Notes: generated by a model from the sequence alone, not told the origin. DNA of 64,000 nucleotides from DASUPK01 sp963763955 (GCA_963763955.1 CAVXQP010000016.1:62001-126000), one strand, 5' to 3'; shown: positions 19,791 through 28,529, counted from the first letter of the stretch. Translations and numbers: made by a program.

Positions 19791-20597
19791 CTATCCGGGA
19801 CGCGGGATCACCATCACCGGGCAGGGCGCAGCTCGTATCACCCGTGACGAAACGCTGCCGATCAGCAGCCTCATCACGGGTCCGAATCCACGCGAGCCAA
19901 GTACCAGGAGGTCGATCCCGACCTCCGCGGCCTCGAGCAGCTTCTGAACCGGATCGCCCCTTGCCAAGACCGGCAGAGGCCGCAGCTCCGAGGGCAGCTC
20001 GGCGATGGCCTCGTTCAGGCGGGTCTGGAAGTCCGGTCCCGCCTCGGCTCCCGCCTGAGCCGCCGCGGCGGCCCCCGTCGCCGGGATGGGCGTCATCACC
20101 CCGATCACCTTCATGGAGGCACCGAACTTCGAGGCCAGAGTGGCGGCCTCGTCGAGCGCCGCCTGCGACTCCGCCATGCCGTCATAGCCCACCCCGACGA
20201 CGCGCAGGCGATCCTGGGAATGGTCCGCGCGGCCATAGCCCTTGGGGGCGATCACCAGACGGCAGCGAGCTCCTTGAAGCAGGTGTTCGGCAACGCTGCC
20301 CGGCGACACGGATCCCACGTGCCCTCGGCGGGTCGAGCCGAGCACGACCAGGTCGGCCTCTCCCCGCTCCGCCAGCGCCTCAAAGGTGGCCGCGGGCGAA
20401 CCCTTCTCGACGTGGACGACGTTCAGCTCGCCGCCATCCCGCCCCACGACCCGCCTAGCGAGCACCAGCGCGTCCTCGCCGCGCTCGTTCTCCTCGTAGC
20501 CGGCGACGACCTTTTCATACAGAGGACGATCCGTCATCCGCTGCTGAGCGTAGACAGGGTTTCTTCGTCGATCTTCAGGGGTCTCGTTCGTCGTCAT
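19791..20597 (-). CDS. Tandem universal stress protein, first domain shortened
   Basis: Two UspA folds in one 268-residue chain. Both keep the nucleotide-binding glycine pattern: GSTRRGHVGSVSPGSVAEHL in the first and GSRGFGPVMRLLIGSVSSRV in the second. The second domain is full length (DRLRVVGVGYDG onward). The first has only about 100 residues, with ELNVVHVEKGSPAATF joining strand 2 directly to the third helix, so roughly 35 residues seem deleted. The frame is intact. It may bind ATP at one or both sites; the physiological role is unknown. Confidence 0.8.
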   Translation of the reverse strand: MTTNETPEDRRRNPVYAQQRMTDRPLYEKVVAGYEENERGEDALVLARRVVGRDGGELNVVHVEKGSPAATFEALAERGEADLVVLGSTRRGHVGSVSPGSVAEHLLQGARCRLVIAPKGYGRADHSQDRLRVVGVGYDGMAESQAALDEAATLASKFGASMKVIGVMTPIPATGAAAAAQAGAEAGPDFQTRLNEAIAELPSELRPLPVLARGDPVQKLLEAAEVGIDLLVLGSRGFGPVMRLLIGSVSSRVIRAAPCPVMVIPRPG

Positions 20598-20636
20598 GTT
20601 GCAGTGACGAACGGGATGACAAGCCGAGTATCGGGG

Positions 20637-20948
20637 CTAGGCCGGGACCGTGGTGGCGCTCAGCACGGCGTCGAGGAGCCCAGGGAACCGGGCGTCCAGG
20701 TCGTCGCGGCGGAGCGAGGTGAGCTTCGTGGTGCCGTCGCGCACCTGCTCGATCACGCCGGCCTCCCGGAGGGTCCGGAAGTGATGGGTCATCGTCGACT
20801 TGCTGAGATTGAACCCGAGGGTGCCGCACGGCCGCGGCTCGGTGTCCGCGGCGAGACGGCGAACGATCTCGAGGCGATGGGGATCGCTGAGCGCGTGCAT
20901 CACAGACGCCAGCTCGATCTCGTTCTTATCCGGGTGATGAAGCTCCAT
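20637..20948 (-). CDS. ArsR-family regulator of the adjacent MFS gene
   Basis: Winged-helix repressor of about 103 residues: EIELASVMHALSDPHRLEIV, then the recognition helix LGFNLSKSTMTHHFRTLREA. No metal-binding CxC is present, which points to a small-molecule or redox signal rather than a metal. Start is ATG at 20948 (MELHHPDKNE) or the in-frame ATG at 20960. It is divergent from the MFS locus and two inverted repeats lie between the genes, the arrangement of a repressor controlling an exporter and itself. Confidence 0.82.
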   Translation of the reverse strand: MELHHPDKNEIELASVMHALSDPHRLEIVRRLAADTEPRPCGTLGFNLSKSTMTHHFRTLREAGVIEQVRDGTTKLTSLRRDDLDARFPGLLDAVLSATTVPA

Positions 20949-20965
20949 AGGTGTGAGCATAGCTT

Positions 20966-21007
20966 GTACGACACTCGTCGAACAATATGGTACGATGCTC
21001 ATCGTAC
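20966..21007. promoter_or_regulatory. Two operator-like inverted repeats between arsR and MFS locus
   Basis: The site at 20990-21007 is GTACGATGCTCATCGTAC, with perfect 8-base arms around CT. The site at 20966-20983 has arms GTACGAC and GTCGAAC (one mismatch) around ACTC. Both are 18 bp with the same phase and their centres are 24 bp apart. They share the pattern GTACGAY-RCTC-RTCGWAC, which fits binding of two ArsR dimers in a divergent promoter. Confidence 0.7.
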
Positions 21008-21032
21008 TATCAAACAGACGCGGAGGCAAGAA

Positions 21033-21170
21033 ATGCCGGATACACAGAACATCGAGACGACAGCCGCCGCCCCAGAGCACGATCAGGCGAGCGACGTACG
21101 CACTCCCAAGCCCTCAATGCGTGCCGCCGCAGTCGAGGCGGCGTACATTCTGGAGGCCGTTCGCAAGTGA
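21033..21170 (+). CDS. 45-residue leader protein coupled to MFS transporter
   Basis: A short frame starting at ATG 21033, six bases after a strong GGAGG. It encodes MPDTQNIETTAAAPEH and ends with the helix AAAVEAAYILEAVRK. Its TGA overlaps the GTG of the MFS gene as GTGA, so it probably ensures coupled translation. It has no signal peptide or membrane segment and no recognised family. It is too short for most gene callers. Confidence 0.65.
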   Translation: MPDTQNIETTAAAPEHDQASDVRTPKPSMRAAAVEAAYILEAVRK

Positions 21171-22642
21171 ACCCGGTCACCGCAGCGAGGGGGATCGTGA
21201 GGCGCAACTCGAACGCTCTGTTGCTGGTCGTCTGTCTGGGGCAGTTCATGGTGATCCTGGACGTTTCGATCGTGAACGTCGCCCTGCCCGACATCAAGGG
21301 CGCGCTTGGTTTCTCCACGACGGGCCTCCAGTGGGTCCTCAACGCCTACACCCTCACTTTCGCCGGCTTCCTGCTGCTCGGCGGCCGCGCGGCCGACCTG
21401 TTCGGCCGCCGGCGCATGTTCTTCCTCGGCACCCTCCTCTTCTCCGGGGCCTCGCTGCTCTGCGCGATCGCGCCGACCTCGGGCGCTCTCGTGGGCGCGA
21501 GAGCGATCCAGGGCATCGGCGGGGCGATCCTCTCCCCAGCGACCCTGGCGATCATCGCCACCTCATTCGACGAGGGCACGCCGCGCAACCGGGCGCTGGG
21601 CGCCTGGGGGGCGGTCGGTGCGATCGGTGCGACCGCGGGCGTCCTGCTGGGCGGCATCCTCACGGAGGCCTTCAGCTGGCCCGCCATCTTCCTGATCAAC
21701 ATCCCGGTCGGGCTCGGGATCGTGCTGTTCAGCGGCCGCCTGATCCCAGAGGGCCGCAGCGAAGCCGAGAATCGACACTTCGACCTCCCCGGCGCGGTCC
21801 TGGTCACGCTCGGCATGACTGCGCTCACCTACGGGATCGTCACCACCGACAGGCTCGGTTGGGGTTCGCCCGGCGTCCTCGGCCCGGTCGCCGTGGGCGC
21901 CGTCCTCCTGGCCGCGTTCGCGTTGTATGAGGGCAGTCTGACCAGGCATCCGCAGCGTGTTCCGCTGATGCCGCTGAGCGTCTTCCGGCTGCGCAACCTG
22001 CGCGCGGCCAATCTCGTGATCTTCCTGCTCTACGCGGCGATCTTCGGCTTCTGGTTCTTCCAGTCTCTCTACATGCAGGGGACCCTCCACTACAGCGCGC
22101 TGGAGACCGGGATCGCCTTCGTGCCGATGACCGTCGCCGTCGGCACCGGCGCGACCCTGGCGCCGCGGCTTGCGAAGCTGATCGGCGCGCGCTGGGTGCT
22201 CGCCACCGGCATGCTCTCCGCGACGATCGGGGAGTTCCTCCTCACCAGTGTCCACCCGGGAGGAAGCTACGCAGCCAATGTCCTGCCGGGCGGCCTGCTC
22301 GGCGCGCTCGGCCTGGGGCTGGCGCTGGTGCCCGCGACGATCGTCGCTGTGGAGGGCATCCCCCGCGCGCTCAGCGGACTCGCTTCGGGCGTGCTCAACA
22401 CGTCCCGCTTCGTCGGTGCGGCTCTCGGCCTGGCCATTCTCAGCACCCTCGCCGCGAACCACACGCAATCGGAAGTCGACTCAGGCACCGCCGCCGCCAG
22501 AGCCCTCACCGACGGCTTTCAGCTCCAGTTCGGGGTCGGCGCCGTCTTCTGCCTCGTGGGCGCGATCGCCGCGGTGGTCCTGCTTCGGCCACAGCGCGAG
22601 CGGGAGACCGGACCGGCCGTGGCCGAAGCCGAAAGCGCCTAG
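21167..22642 (+). CDS. DHA2-type MFS multidrug exporter, 14 TM
   Basis: The 491-residue protein begins at GTG 21167, ten bases after GGAGG inside the leader gene. The first helix holds LLLVVCLGQFMVILDVSIVN, followed by WVLNAYTLTFAGFLLLGGRA and the motif A loop RAADLFGRRRMF. Motif C is seen in GAVGAIGATAGVLLGGILTE. About 14 hydrophobic segments fit the EmrB/QacA drug:proton antiporter group. Upstream in-frame codons over the operators are not coding. Expression is probably derepressed by the divergent ArsR protein. The stop TAG is followed by CGGCG, as in the intergenic repeat family. Confidence 0.88.
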   Translation: MNPVTAARGIVRRNSNALLLVVCLGQFMVILDVSIVNVALPDIKGALGFSTTGLQWVLNAYTLTFAGFLLLGGRAADLFGRRRMFFLGTLLFSGASLLCAIAPTSGALVGARAIQGIGGAILSPATLAIIATSFDEGTPRNRALGAWGAVGAIGATAGVLLGGILTEAFSWPAIFLINIPVGLGIVLFSGRLIPEGRSEAENRHFDLPGAVLVTLGMTALTYGIVTTDRLGWGSPGVLGPVAVGAVLLAAFALYEGSLTRHPQRVPLMPLSVFRLRNLRAANLVIFLLYAAIFGFWFFQSLYMQGTLHYSALETGIAFVPMTVAVGTGATLAPRLAKLIGARWVLATGMLSATIGEFLLTSVHPGGSYAANVLPGGLLGALGLGLALVPATIVAVEGIPRALSGLASGVLNTSRFVGAALGLAILSTLAANHTQSEVDSGTAAARALTDGFQLQFGVGAVFCLVGAIAAVVLLRPQRERETGPAVAEAESA

Positions 22643-22657
22643 CGGCGCACTAGTCGA

Positions 22658-23188
22658 CTACTTCTTCTTGCACTTCTTCTTGGCGATCTGAGCGGCACTC
22701 TTGTGCTTCTTCTTGCACTTCTTGGTGGTCTGACTCCCGGGTTGCCCCACTCCCGACCCCTTCAAGGCGATGGTCGGTCCCGGACCCATTCCGATGGTGG
22801 TGCCCGTGCTCAGTGTCCCGTCCCGCGTTCCCGCCTTGGTCGGCTTGAAGGTGACGGTGATCGCGCAGGCGTTGGGCGCCGTGAGTGGGCCTGGCACCAG
22901 GACCGCTGGGCAGGTGTTGGTCGTGGAGTAGTCGGGGGGCGTCTTGATGTCGACGGGAAGCGGATCGATCGCGCCCGTGACGCAGGAATTGATCGGAAAA
23001 CCGATGTAGTTCGTGCACTGGACGAGGAGCGCAGCGGTCTGAGGAGGGCTCGAGACGCCGACCGCCTCACTCTTGAAGTCGAGAGCCGCCGGAGATGTGA
23101 ACGCGGTGGCCGAAGCTCCGGCCGGGAAGGCGACGAGCGCTCCCGCGATCGCAGCGAGTATCGAGACACGGACGGTGATGCGGTGCAT
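22658..23188 (-). CDS. Secreted Ig-like protein with Lys/Cys-rich tail
   Basis: A signal peptide (residues 1-27, SILAAIAGALVAFPAGASA) leads into one Ig-like domain of the choice-of-anchor/ASPM-SPD2 kind: FTSPAALDFKSEAVGVSSPP through CAITVTFKPTKAGTRDGTLS. The C-terminus is an unusual basic tail with two KKCKKK blocks separated by HKSAAQIA. Such a tail could bind wall polymers or be crosslinked through cysteine. The gene is intact and converges with the MFS gene (15-base gap). Confidence 0.7.
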   Translation of the reverse strand: MHRITVRVSILAAIAGALVAFPAGASATAFTSPAALDFKSEAVGVSSPPQTAALLVQCTNYIGFPINSCVTGAIDPLPVDIKTPPDYSTTNTCPAVLVPGPLTAPNACAITVTFKPTKAGTRDGTLSTGTTIGMGPGPTIALKGSGVGQPGSQTTKKCKKKHKSAAQIAKKKCKKK

Positions 23189-23321
23189 TTGAATTCCTCC
23201 CTAACCGCTGCCCCCTGCCCGAGGGAGACTGTCAGGTGGACACGGCCCCGCGCATCGTCAATTCTGAGGGGCCGAGCGTGGCGCTGACCGGTGGGTCAGT
23301 CCTCTAGATTCCCCGCCGCTC

Positions 23322-24542
23322 ATGCGCTTCTACGAGTTCGAGAGCCGTCGGATAGTCGAGCGGGCCGGGATCCCGGTGACGGAGTACGGCTTCTGCAAGA
23401 CCGCCGCGGAGGCGCGCGAGGCCGCGGAGCGCATCGGCGGGCCGACCGTGATCAAGTCCCAGGTCCTCACCGGCGGCCGGATGAAGGCGGGCGGCGTCAC
23501 GTTCGCCGACACCCCCGAGGAGGCTGAGGCCCACGCCGCCGACATCCTCGAGCTGGAGATCAACGGCCACATGCCGGTCGGCGTGCTGGTCGACCCGAAG
23601 GCCGAGGTCGAGCAGGAGTACTACGCGGCGGTCCTCTGGGACGGTCGTGCCAAGCGGCCGATGATGCTGTTCTCCGACATGGGAGGAATCGACATCGAGG
23701 AGGTGGCCGAGAAGCACCCCGATCACGTCGGCCGAGGTCATCTCTCGAACCTCCACCCCATTCCCGACTTCCGTGCCAAGGAGGTCGTCGCGGCGGCCGG
23801 AGGCCTGACCGGCCGCGAGCTCACCCGAGCCACCCCGGTACTCGCCCGCCTCGCGCAGCTCCAGCGCGATTACGACATGACCCTCGCCGAGATCAACCCT
23901 CTGGCCCGCCTCTCCGACGGTTCCTTCGTCGCCCTCGACGCACACATGGAGATGGAGGACGAGGCGGTCGGCCGCCATCACAAGGAGTTGGCACGAGCTC
24001 GGTGTGGAACTGGAGGAGCCGCGAGAGCTCTATGAGCCGTCCGAGTTCGAGCGCAACGTCAAGGCGATCGACGAGGCGGACCACCGCGGCGTGATCCAGG
24101 GCAAGGACCACGGCTTCACCGGCAATCTCGGCCTGGTGATCGGCGCCGGCGGCGGCTCGCTCACCCTCACCGACGCGGTCCGCAGCCAGGGCGGCAAGCC
24201 CGCCAACTACGCCGAGATCGGCGGCAACCCCTCGGTCGCCAAGTCCTGCGGACTCGCCAAGGAGGTCCTGCAGAAGGAGGGCGTCGAGAAGATCGCGGTG
24301 ATGATGTCGATCGTCTCCAACACGCGGGTCGACATCGTCGCCCGGGGCGTGATCAAGGCGTGTCTCGAGCTCGGCAAGGATCCTGCCGAGACCATCGCCG
24401 TCTTCCGCATCCCGGGCGCCTGGGAGGAGGAGGGCGCGAAGATCCTCGGCAAGTACGGGATCGAGTTCCGCGACCGCTCCACCTCGATGTGGGAGGCGGC
24501 CGGCGAGGCGGTCCAAAAAATCCAGGGAGCAGCGGCCACTGA
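23322..24542 (+). CDS. sucC: Succinyl-CoA synthetase beta subunit (two frameshifts)
   Basis: ATP-grasp subunit: MRFYEFESRRIVERAGIPVT, then VIKSQVLTGGRMKAGGV and the TLAEINPLARL metal-site segment. The C-terminal ligase-CoA domain has GLVIGAGGGSLTLTDAVRSQ and EIGGNPS. One base change near 23985 and one at a run of six A near 24515 break the frame. With the A run restored, the gene ends at 24542 in a TGATG overlap with sucD. Family members also include malate-CoA ligase subunits, which would suit a malyl-CoA pathway, so succinate specificity is likely but not certain. Confidence 0.85.
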
Positions 24543-25459
24543 TGTCGATCCTGCTCTCCGAGGACTTCACCTTCATCGTCCAGGGGATCACCGGCCGCGA
24601 GGCCGTGAACCTGACCAAGGAGTGCCTCGATTACGGCTCCAAGGTCGTCGGCGGAGTCACCCCAGGCCGCAAGGGCCGCGAGGTGCACGGCGTGCCGGTC
24701 TTCGACACGGTCCAGCAGGCGGTCGCCGATCACGGCGCGCCGATAGACGGCTCGGTGGTCACCGTCCCCCCCGCTTTCACCAAGGACGCGGTCTTCGAGG
24801 CGATCGAGAACGGAATCAAGCTGATCGTGGTCGTCACCGAGCGCATCCCGCGCCGCGACGTGGCGGAGATGGTCGAGCTCGCCAGCCTGCGCGGAGCGCG
24901 CATCATCGGGCCAAACTGCCTCGGGATCATCGCGCCGGGCGTCAGCAAGATGGGCGGCATCGGCGGCCCGGCCAAGGACGCGGCTAAGGCCTACGAGCCC
25001 GGCTCGATCGGCGTGATGTCGCGGTCCGGCGGAATGACAACGGAGATCTCCTCCACCCTGACGGCCGCCGGCCTCGGCGTCTCCACCGCCGTCTCGATCG
25101 GCGGCGACGCGATCATCGGATCGACCTACGCCGAGCTCATGCCCCTCTTCGAGGAGGACGAGCAGACCGAGGCGATCGTGATCTACACGGAGCCCGGCGG
25201 GCGGATGGAGGCGGAGCTGGTCGACTGGCGCGAGGCCAACGACTCGAAGCTGCCGATCGTCGCCTTCATGGCCGGCAAGTTCATGGACGACGAGGAGATG
25301 AAGGGCATGAGCTTCGGCCACGCCGGCACCATCGTCGAGGGCGCCGAGGACTCGGCCACGCAGAAGATCAGCCGGCTCGAGGCCGCCGGCATTCCGGTGG
25401 TCGAGCGGATCGATGAGATCCCAGAGGCCGTCAAGGACAAAGTCGGGACCAAGGTCTGA
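24542..25459 (+). CDS. sucD: Succinyl-CoA synthetase alpha subunit
   Basis: Intact 305-residue protein. The CoA-binding Rossmann domain opens with FIVQGITGREAVNLTKECLD and GGVTPGRKG. The phosphorylated histidine is His260 in GMSFGHAGTIVEG. It pairs with the upstream beta subunit to interconvert succinyl-CoA and succinate with ATP or GTP. Starts and stops overlap on both sides as TGATG, so beta, alpha and the following ferredoxin-like gene form one coupled operon. Confidence 0.93.
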   Translation: MSILLSEDFTFIVQGITGREAVNLTKECLDYGSKVVGGVTPGRKGREVHGVPVFDTVQQAVADHGAPIDGSVVTVPPAFTKDAVFEAIENGIKLIVVVTERIPRRDVAEMVELASLRGARIIGPNCLGIIAPGVSKMGGIGGPAKDAAKAYEPGSIGVMSRSGGMTTEISSTLTAAGLGVSTAVSIGGDAIIGSTYAELMPLFEEDEQTEAIVIYTEPGGRMEAELVDWREANDSKLPIVAFMAGKFMDDEEMKGMSFGHAGTIVEGAEDSATQKISRLEAAGIPVVERIDEIPEAVKDKVGTKV

Positions 25460-25723
25460 TGGCCCAGCATCAGGAGAAACGATCGAGGGCATCTTCATCG
25501 ACGTCGAGGTCTCCGCCGCGATCGCCGACGATGCTGAGATGGCCGCCAAGCTCGAAGAGGTCTGCCCGGTCGACATCTTCGACGTCAGCGAGGTGATGGC
25601 TCGGTCGCCATCAACCGCGGGAACCTCGACGAGTGCGTCCTCTGCAACCTCTGCGTCGAGGCCGCCCCGCCGGGCGGGGTCGTCGTCAAAAAGCTCTACG
25701 ACGGCACCGAACTGCGGCGCTGA
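25459..25723 (+). CDS. Ferredoxin-like protein, 3' end used as attB
   Basis: Small iron-sulfur protein, recovered by joining frames (changes near 25478 and 25604). It contains TIEGIFIDVEVSAAIADDAE, EEVCPVDIFDVSE, and CVLCNLCVEAAPPGG, then ends KKLYDGTELRR. The CxxCxxC plus a CP segment suits one 4Fe-4S cluster. It overlaps sucD by TGATG. Its last five codons form the 13-bp core at which the mobile element has inserted. Joining the sequence left of the core to that right of 41528 gives the same final residues and a TAG stop, so insertion leaves the protein unchanged. Confidence 0.6.
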
Positions 25724-27365
25724 TTGTTTTCGGCCTGCGGAAGCATCTCCCGACCTAGGACGGGGCTGATCCCCTCGTAACCGACGATTGCAGCCTCCCG
25801 AACCACCAACTCGATGTGGTAGATCGCCCCGAGACTGCCAACCCGGAGGAAGCTGAGCTTCGGATCGTTGATGTCGTCTCGGCTGGGGAAAGGTGGTGGT
25901 AGAGGAGGAATGCAGCACGAGGCGCTCGAATAGCCGCTCAAGAGCCGCCCTGACGGCGCCGATGCCCCCTGCGTCTCGAACCTCACCGGCGATTGCTCGG
26001 CGTAGATCCGCGAGATTTCGGAGCAGATCGGCCTCAACGTCCCGGAGCTCGCCCCATTCGGTGACCTCGTGCTCCTGGTCGCGCAGACGATCCGCTTCGG
26101 CTCGAGCGGCTTCATGTTCTTCGGTGAGCTGGTTTCGCTGCTCGGCCCAATCGTCGGCCTCCAGCTTGCCGTCCTGATAATCCCGGCGAACTCGATCGAA
26201 TCGCTCACGCACTCTCTGAGCCTCTCGCTCGGCATCCGCGCTCAGGGCCCGGACCTCCCCGAGCTTCTGGTCACGAGACTCGACCAGTTGCTCACGGGTC
26301 GCTTCGATATCCAGGCCGACGCTCTCGAAGTAGGAATAGACGGCGGTGTCGACCAACTGCCGAGCGATCTTCTTCTGGCTGCAGAAGTCGTCACCGAGCT
26401 TCGAGCGCCCGTCGCAGTAGTAACTCTCGTTGTCGCCCAGGGTCCGAGGAACCATCGCTCCCCCGCACTCCCCGCAGCGGAGCATTCCGCCACGGAATAG
26501 ATGCTGACCTTTGGACGGTCGGCCACGGCGTTCCGGTCGAGCGACCAGTAGGTCGGCGGCTTGGTGCCAGGTCTTCTCGTCGATGATTCCCTCGTGCAGG
26601 CCGGGAAAGACCTCGCCGTTGTGGCGCACCTTGCCGATGTGGACGGGATTGGTGAGGATGCCGACGATCGTTGACGGGCCCCACTTCCCGCCCTCCGAGG
26701 TCGGGACGCCCTCGCGTTGGAGCGTCTCGGGCGATTTCCGTCTGTGATTTGCCGGCGATGAACTCAGAGAAGATGCGGCGGACGATCGCGGACTGGTGAG
26801 TGACGACCTCCAGTTTCCTCCTCGCCGACCTTGTAGCCGTAGGCGGTCTGACCACCATGTATGCTTGCCGCGCACTGCACGGCGTTTGAGCCCAGCCTTC
26901 ACATGGCCAGACAGATCCTCGCTGTACTTGTTCGCCATCTTGCTCGCCATACCGACGCAAGCCTCGTCGGTGACGTAGGGGTCGTCTTGGACGGAGCGCA
27001 GCGTGACGCCGTGCCGCTTCAGGTCGTAGTAGACCTCTCCCAGGGCCCTGCGCTTCATTTTTTCGAGCCCGCTGCCGCGAGCGAGCCGGGAGCTATGGAA
27101 AACCCAAAGCTCAGACTTCCCATGTATCGGCTGCGGCCTACCTTGGCCGCGTACCATCGCCTCTTCAATGCCGCGGCCCTGCTTTGCCTGTAACCTGGGT
27201 ACGTCCTCCTCGGGAGAACTCCGCGACGATCTCCCGGCCCTCCGTCGCTGCCGCTTTTGCTCGCACGGCAGACAACTGACCGGGTACTGAACCGTGTTCG
27301 TCCTTCGTGGACTTCGCGGCGTAGATGAACGCCCGGATCGCGCCGGCGGTTAGTTCATCGCGCAT
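25696..27365 (-). CDS. Large serine recombinase (integrase), frameshifted
   Basis: Starts at ATG 27365. The catalytic domain has FIYAAKSTKDEHGSVPGQLS, with the nucleophilic serine in AKST. The recombinase domain follows (SEFIAGKSQTEIAR, then GPSTIVGILTNPVHIGKVRH). Next comes the zinc ribbon MLRCGECGGAMVPRTL with later YYCDGRSKLGDDFC, and a long coiled coil rich in Glu/Arg. Frame changes occur near 27195, 26825, 26740 and 25890, probably errors. The last residues, QAENNQRRSSVPS, are read through attL, and the stop codon is supplied by the chromosome. It should catalyse attP x attB integration; excision would need a directionality factor. Confidence 0.85.
25709..25721. other. attL core of the element
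   Basis: GAACTGCGGCGCT at the end of the ferredoxin-like gene, identical to 41516-41528. The bases flanking it differ at the two ends (ACC before and GA after here; AGT before and AG after at the right end), as expected for attachment junctions. The integrase frame also crosses this core on the other strand. Confidence 0.78.
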
Positions 27366-27428
27366 CTTGAGATCCGATCCAACATCGCAACTGCATCTTT
27401 TAGCGCCGTCATCGGATGTCCAGACGCG

Positions 27429-27464
27429 CAACGGCCCGAGGGGATCTCAGTCCTCGGGCTGTTG
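27429..27464. repeat. Hairpin upstream of the integrase
   Basis: Arms CAACGGCCCGAGG and CCTCGGGCTGTTG pair over 12 of 13 positions around a ten-base loop, 64 bases upstream of the integrase start. There is no T-run, so it is either an operator or a leader structure rather than a classical terminator. Confidence 0.45.
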
Positions 27465-27520
27465 GGTAAATCGTGCGATGAAGGACGACCTAGAGCAGAT
27501 TCCCGAAGTCGAGAGCCACT

Positions 27521-27646
27521 CTATGTGGAGCGGCGGACCTCACGGACGTCGTTGGCGGTCCTGAGCAGGTCGCTGAGCCAGCTGGAGCGGCGGCTGAGGC
27601 GTCCGAGGGCCATCCCGAGGTGGACCTGGGACCAGTCGCCGGCCAT
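27521..27646 (-). CDS. Possible 41-residue protein
   Basis: A short leftward frame, starting at the ATG at 27646 and ending at TAG 27521. It encodes a basic helical peptide beginning MAGDWSQVHLGMALGRLSRR and ending DVREVRRST. It lies between the first NTF2-like gene and the integrase. No ribosome site stands out and no family is recognised; coding is possible but weakly supported. Confidence 0.3.
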   Translation of the reverse strand: MAGDWSQVHLGMALGRLSRRSSWLSDLLRTANDVREVRRST

Positions 27647-27689
27647 GAAGGGGTCACGCCGGGGATGTCGCCTGGCGCCCGAGTCCTGG

Positions 27690-28103
27690 CTACTCCGACA
27701 GCCCGGCGGCTTCGAGGGCTTCGTCCCTGTTCAAGAAGGTCTCGCGGCTTGCGGCCTTGCCGTCCACGAACGTGAAGACTTGCCAAGCGCGCAATTCTGT
27801 CTCCACGCCGCTGGCCTTGCCGCGTGCGGAGCCTCGAATGCCGATGAAGACTTGGCTGTCGCTGGCCTGTGTGGTCTCTTCGACCTCGATATCGAAGCTT
27901 TCCCACGGCTCCAAGACCGCCTCGTCAAACCACGCTCGCACCTCAGCTCGCCCGCGGTAGACCCCTCGAAGCCCTGGAAACGGGTCACCACTCTCCTCCC
28001 GCCATTCGACATCAGGGTGAAGGCAAGCCATGAAGGCGTCTCGATCGCGTCGGTTCACAGCATCTATCACCTTTAGGACGATCTCCACGTTCTCCTCCGA
28101 CAT
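27690..28103 (-). CDS. NTF2/SnoaL-like protein, cargo copy 1
   Basis: Intact 137-residue protein: MSEENVEIVLKVIDAVNRRD, the first helix, then FMACLHPDVEWREESGD. The middle strands include WESFDIEVEETTQASDSQVF and it ends with the family's terminal helix DEALEAAGLSE. This fold forms a small cone-shaped pocket used by isomerases, cyclases and many proteins of unknown role. It follows cargo copy 2 on the same strand with three bases between stop and start. Confidence 0.8.
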   Translation of the reverse strand: MSEENVEIVLKVIDAVNRRDRDAFMACLHPDVEWREESGDPFPGLRGVYRGRAEVRAWFDEAVLEPWESFDIEVEETTQASDSQVFIGIRGSARGKASGVETELRAWQVFTFVDGKAASRETFLNRDEALEAAGLSE

Positions 28104-28106
28104 CGC

Positions 28107-28510
28107 CTACTCCCGCAGCCCGGCGGCTTCGAGGGCCTCGGCCCGGTCGGAGTACATCTCCATCCGGGCACTGCTTGCCATCGCGGAGCGTGAAGACCTG
28201 GGCGAATGACATCTCAACGGGCATTCCAGCCGCTTTCGACCGTTCCACGCTGGCGAACGAGAGCAACAACCTTGTCGCCCGCGTCGAGGAGAGCTTCGAT
28301 CTCGAGCTCCCAGTCCTCCCACGCCTCCATCCACACACGGAGAAAGGTTCGCGCTCCTTCGACTCCTTCGTAAACCTGCTGTTCGGGCCAGCCGTGGAAG
28401 TTCGACATGTCCCATACGAAGTCGTCCGTGGCGAGGCCCGCCACGAATTCACCTGTTGCCACGAATCGCTCGTAGCCCTCTCGGACGATCTCCACGTTCT
28501 CCTCCGACAT
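28107..28510 (-). CDS. NTF2/SnoaL-like protein, cargo copy 2 (frameshifted)
   Basis: Starts MSEENVEIVREGYERFVATG at 28510, with YEGVEGARTFLRVWMEAWED in the middle. Frame changes near 28248 and 28160 are needed to reach MPVEMSFAQVFTLRDGK and the terminal EALEAAGLRE. With those restored it is a full-length paralogue of copy 1. A 19-base leader identical in outline to those of two other element genes lies immediately before the ATG. Confidence 0.72.
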
Positions 28511-28529
28511 CGCCCGCGCAGTATCTCGC
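28511..28529 (-). promoter_or_regulatory. Shared leader/-10 element before ATG
   Basis: On the minus strand GCGAGATACTGCGCGGGCG runs directly into the ATG of cargo copy 2. GATACT is placed as a -10 hexamer would be for a leaderless transcript. The same element lies at 29167-29185 and 29887-29905. Confidence 0.55.

Noticed and set aside
24353..25695. Long open leftward frame continuing the integrase antisense to sucC and sucD
   Set aside because: It is the mirror of a highly biased coding strand; the integrase ends at 25696 when the correct frame with the terminal residues is used.
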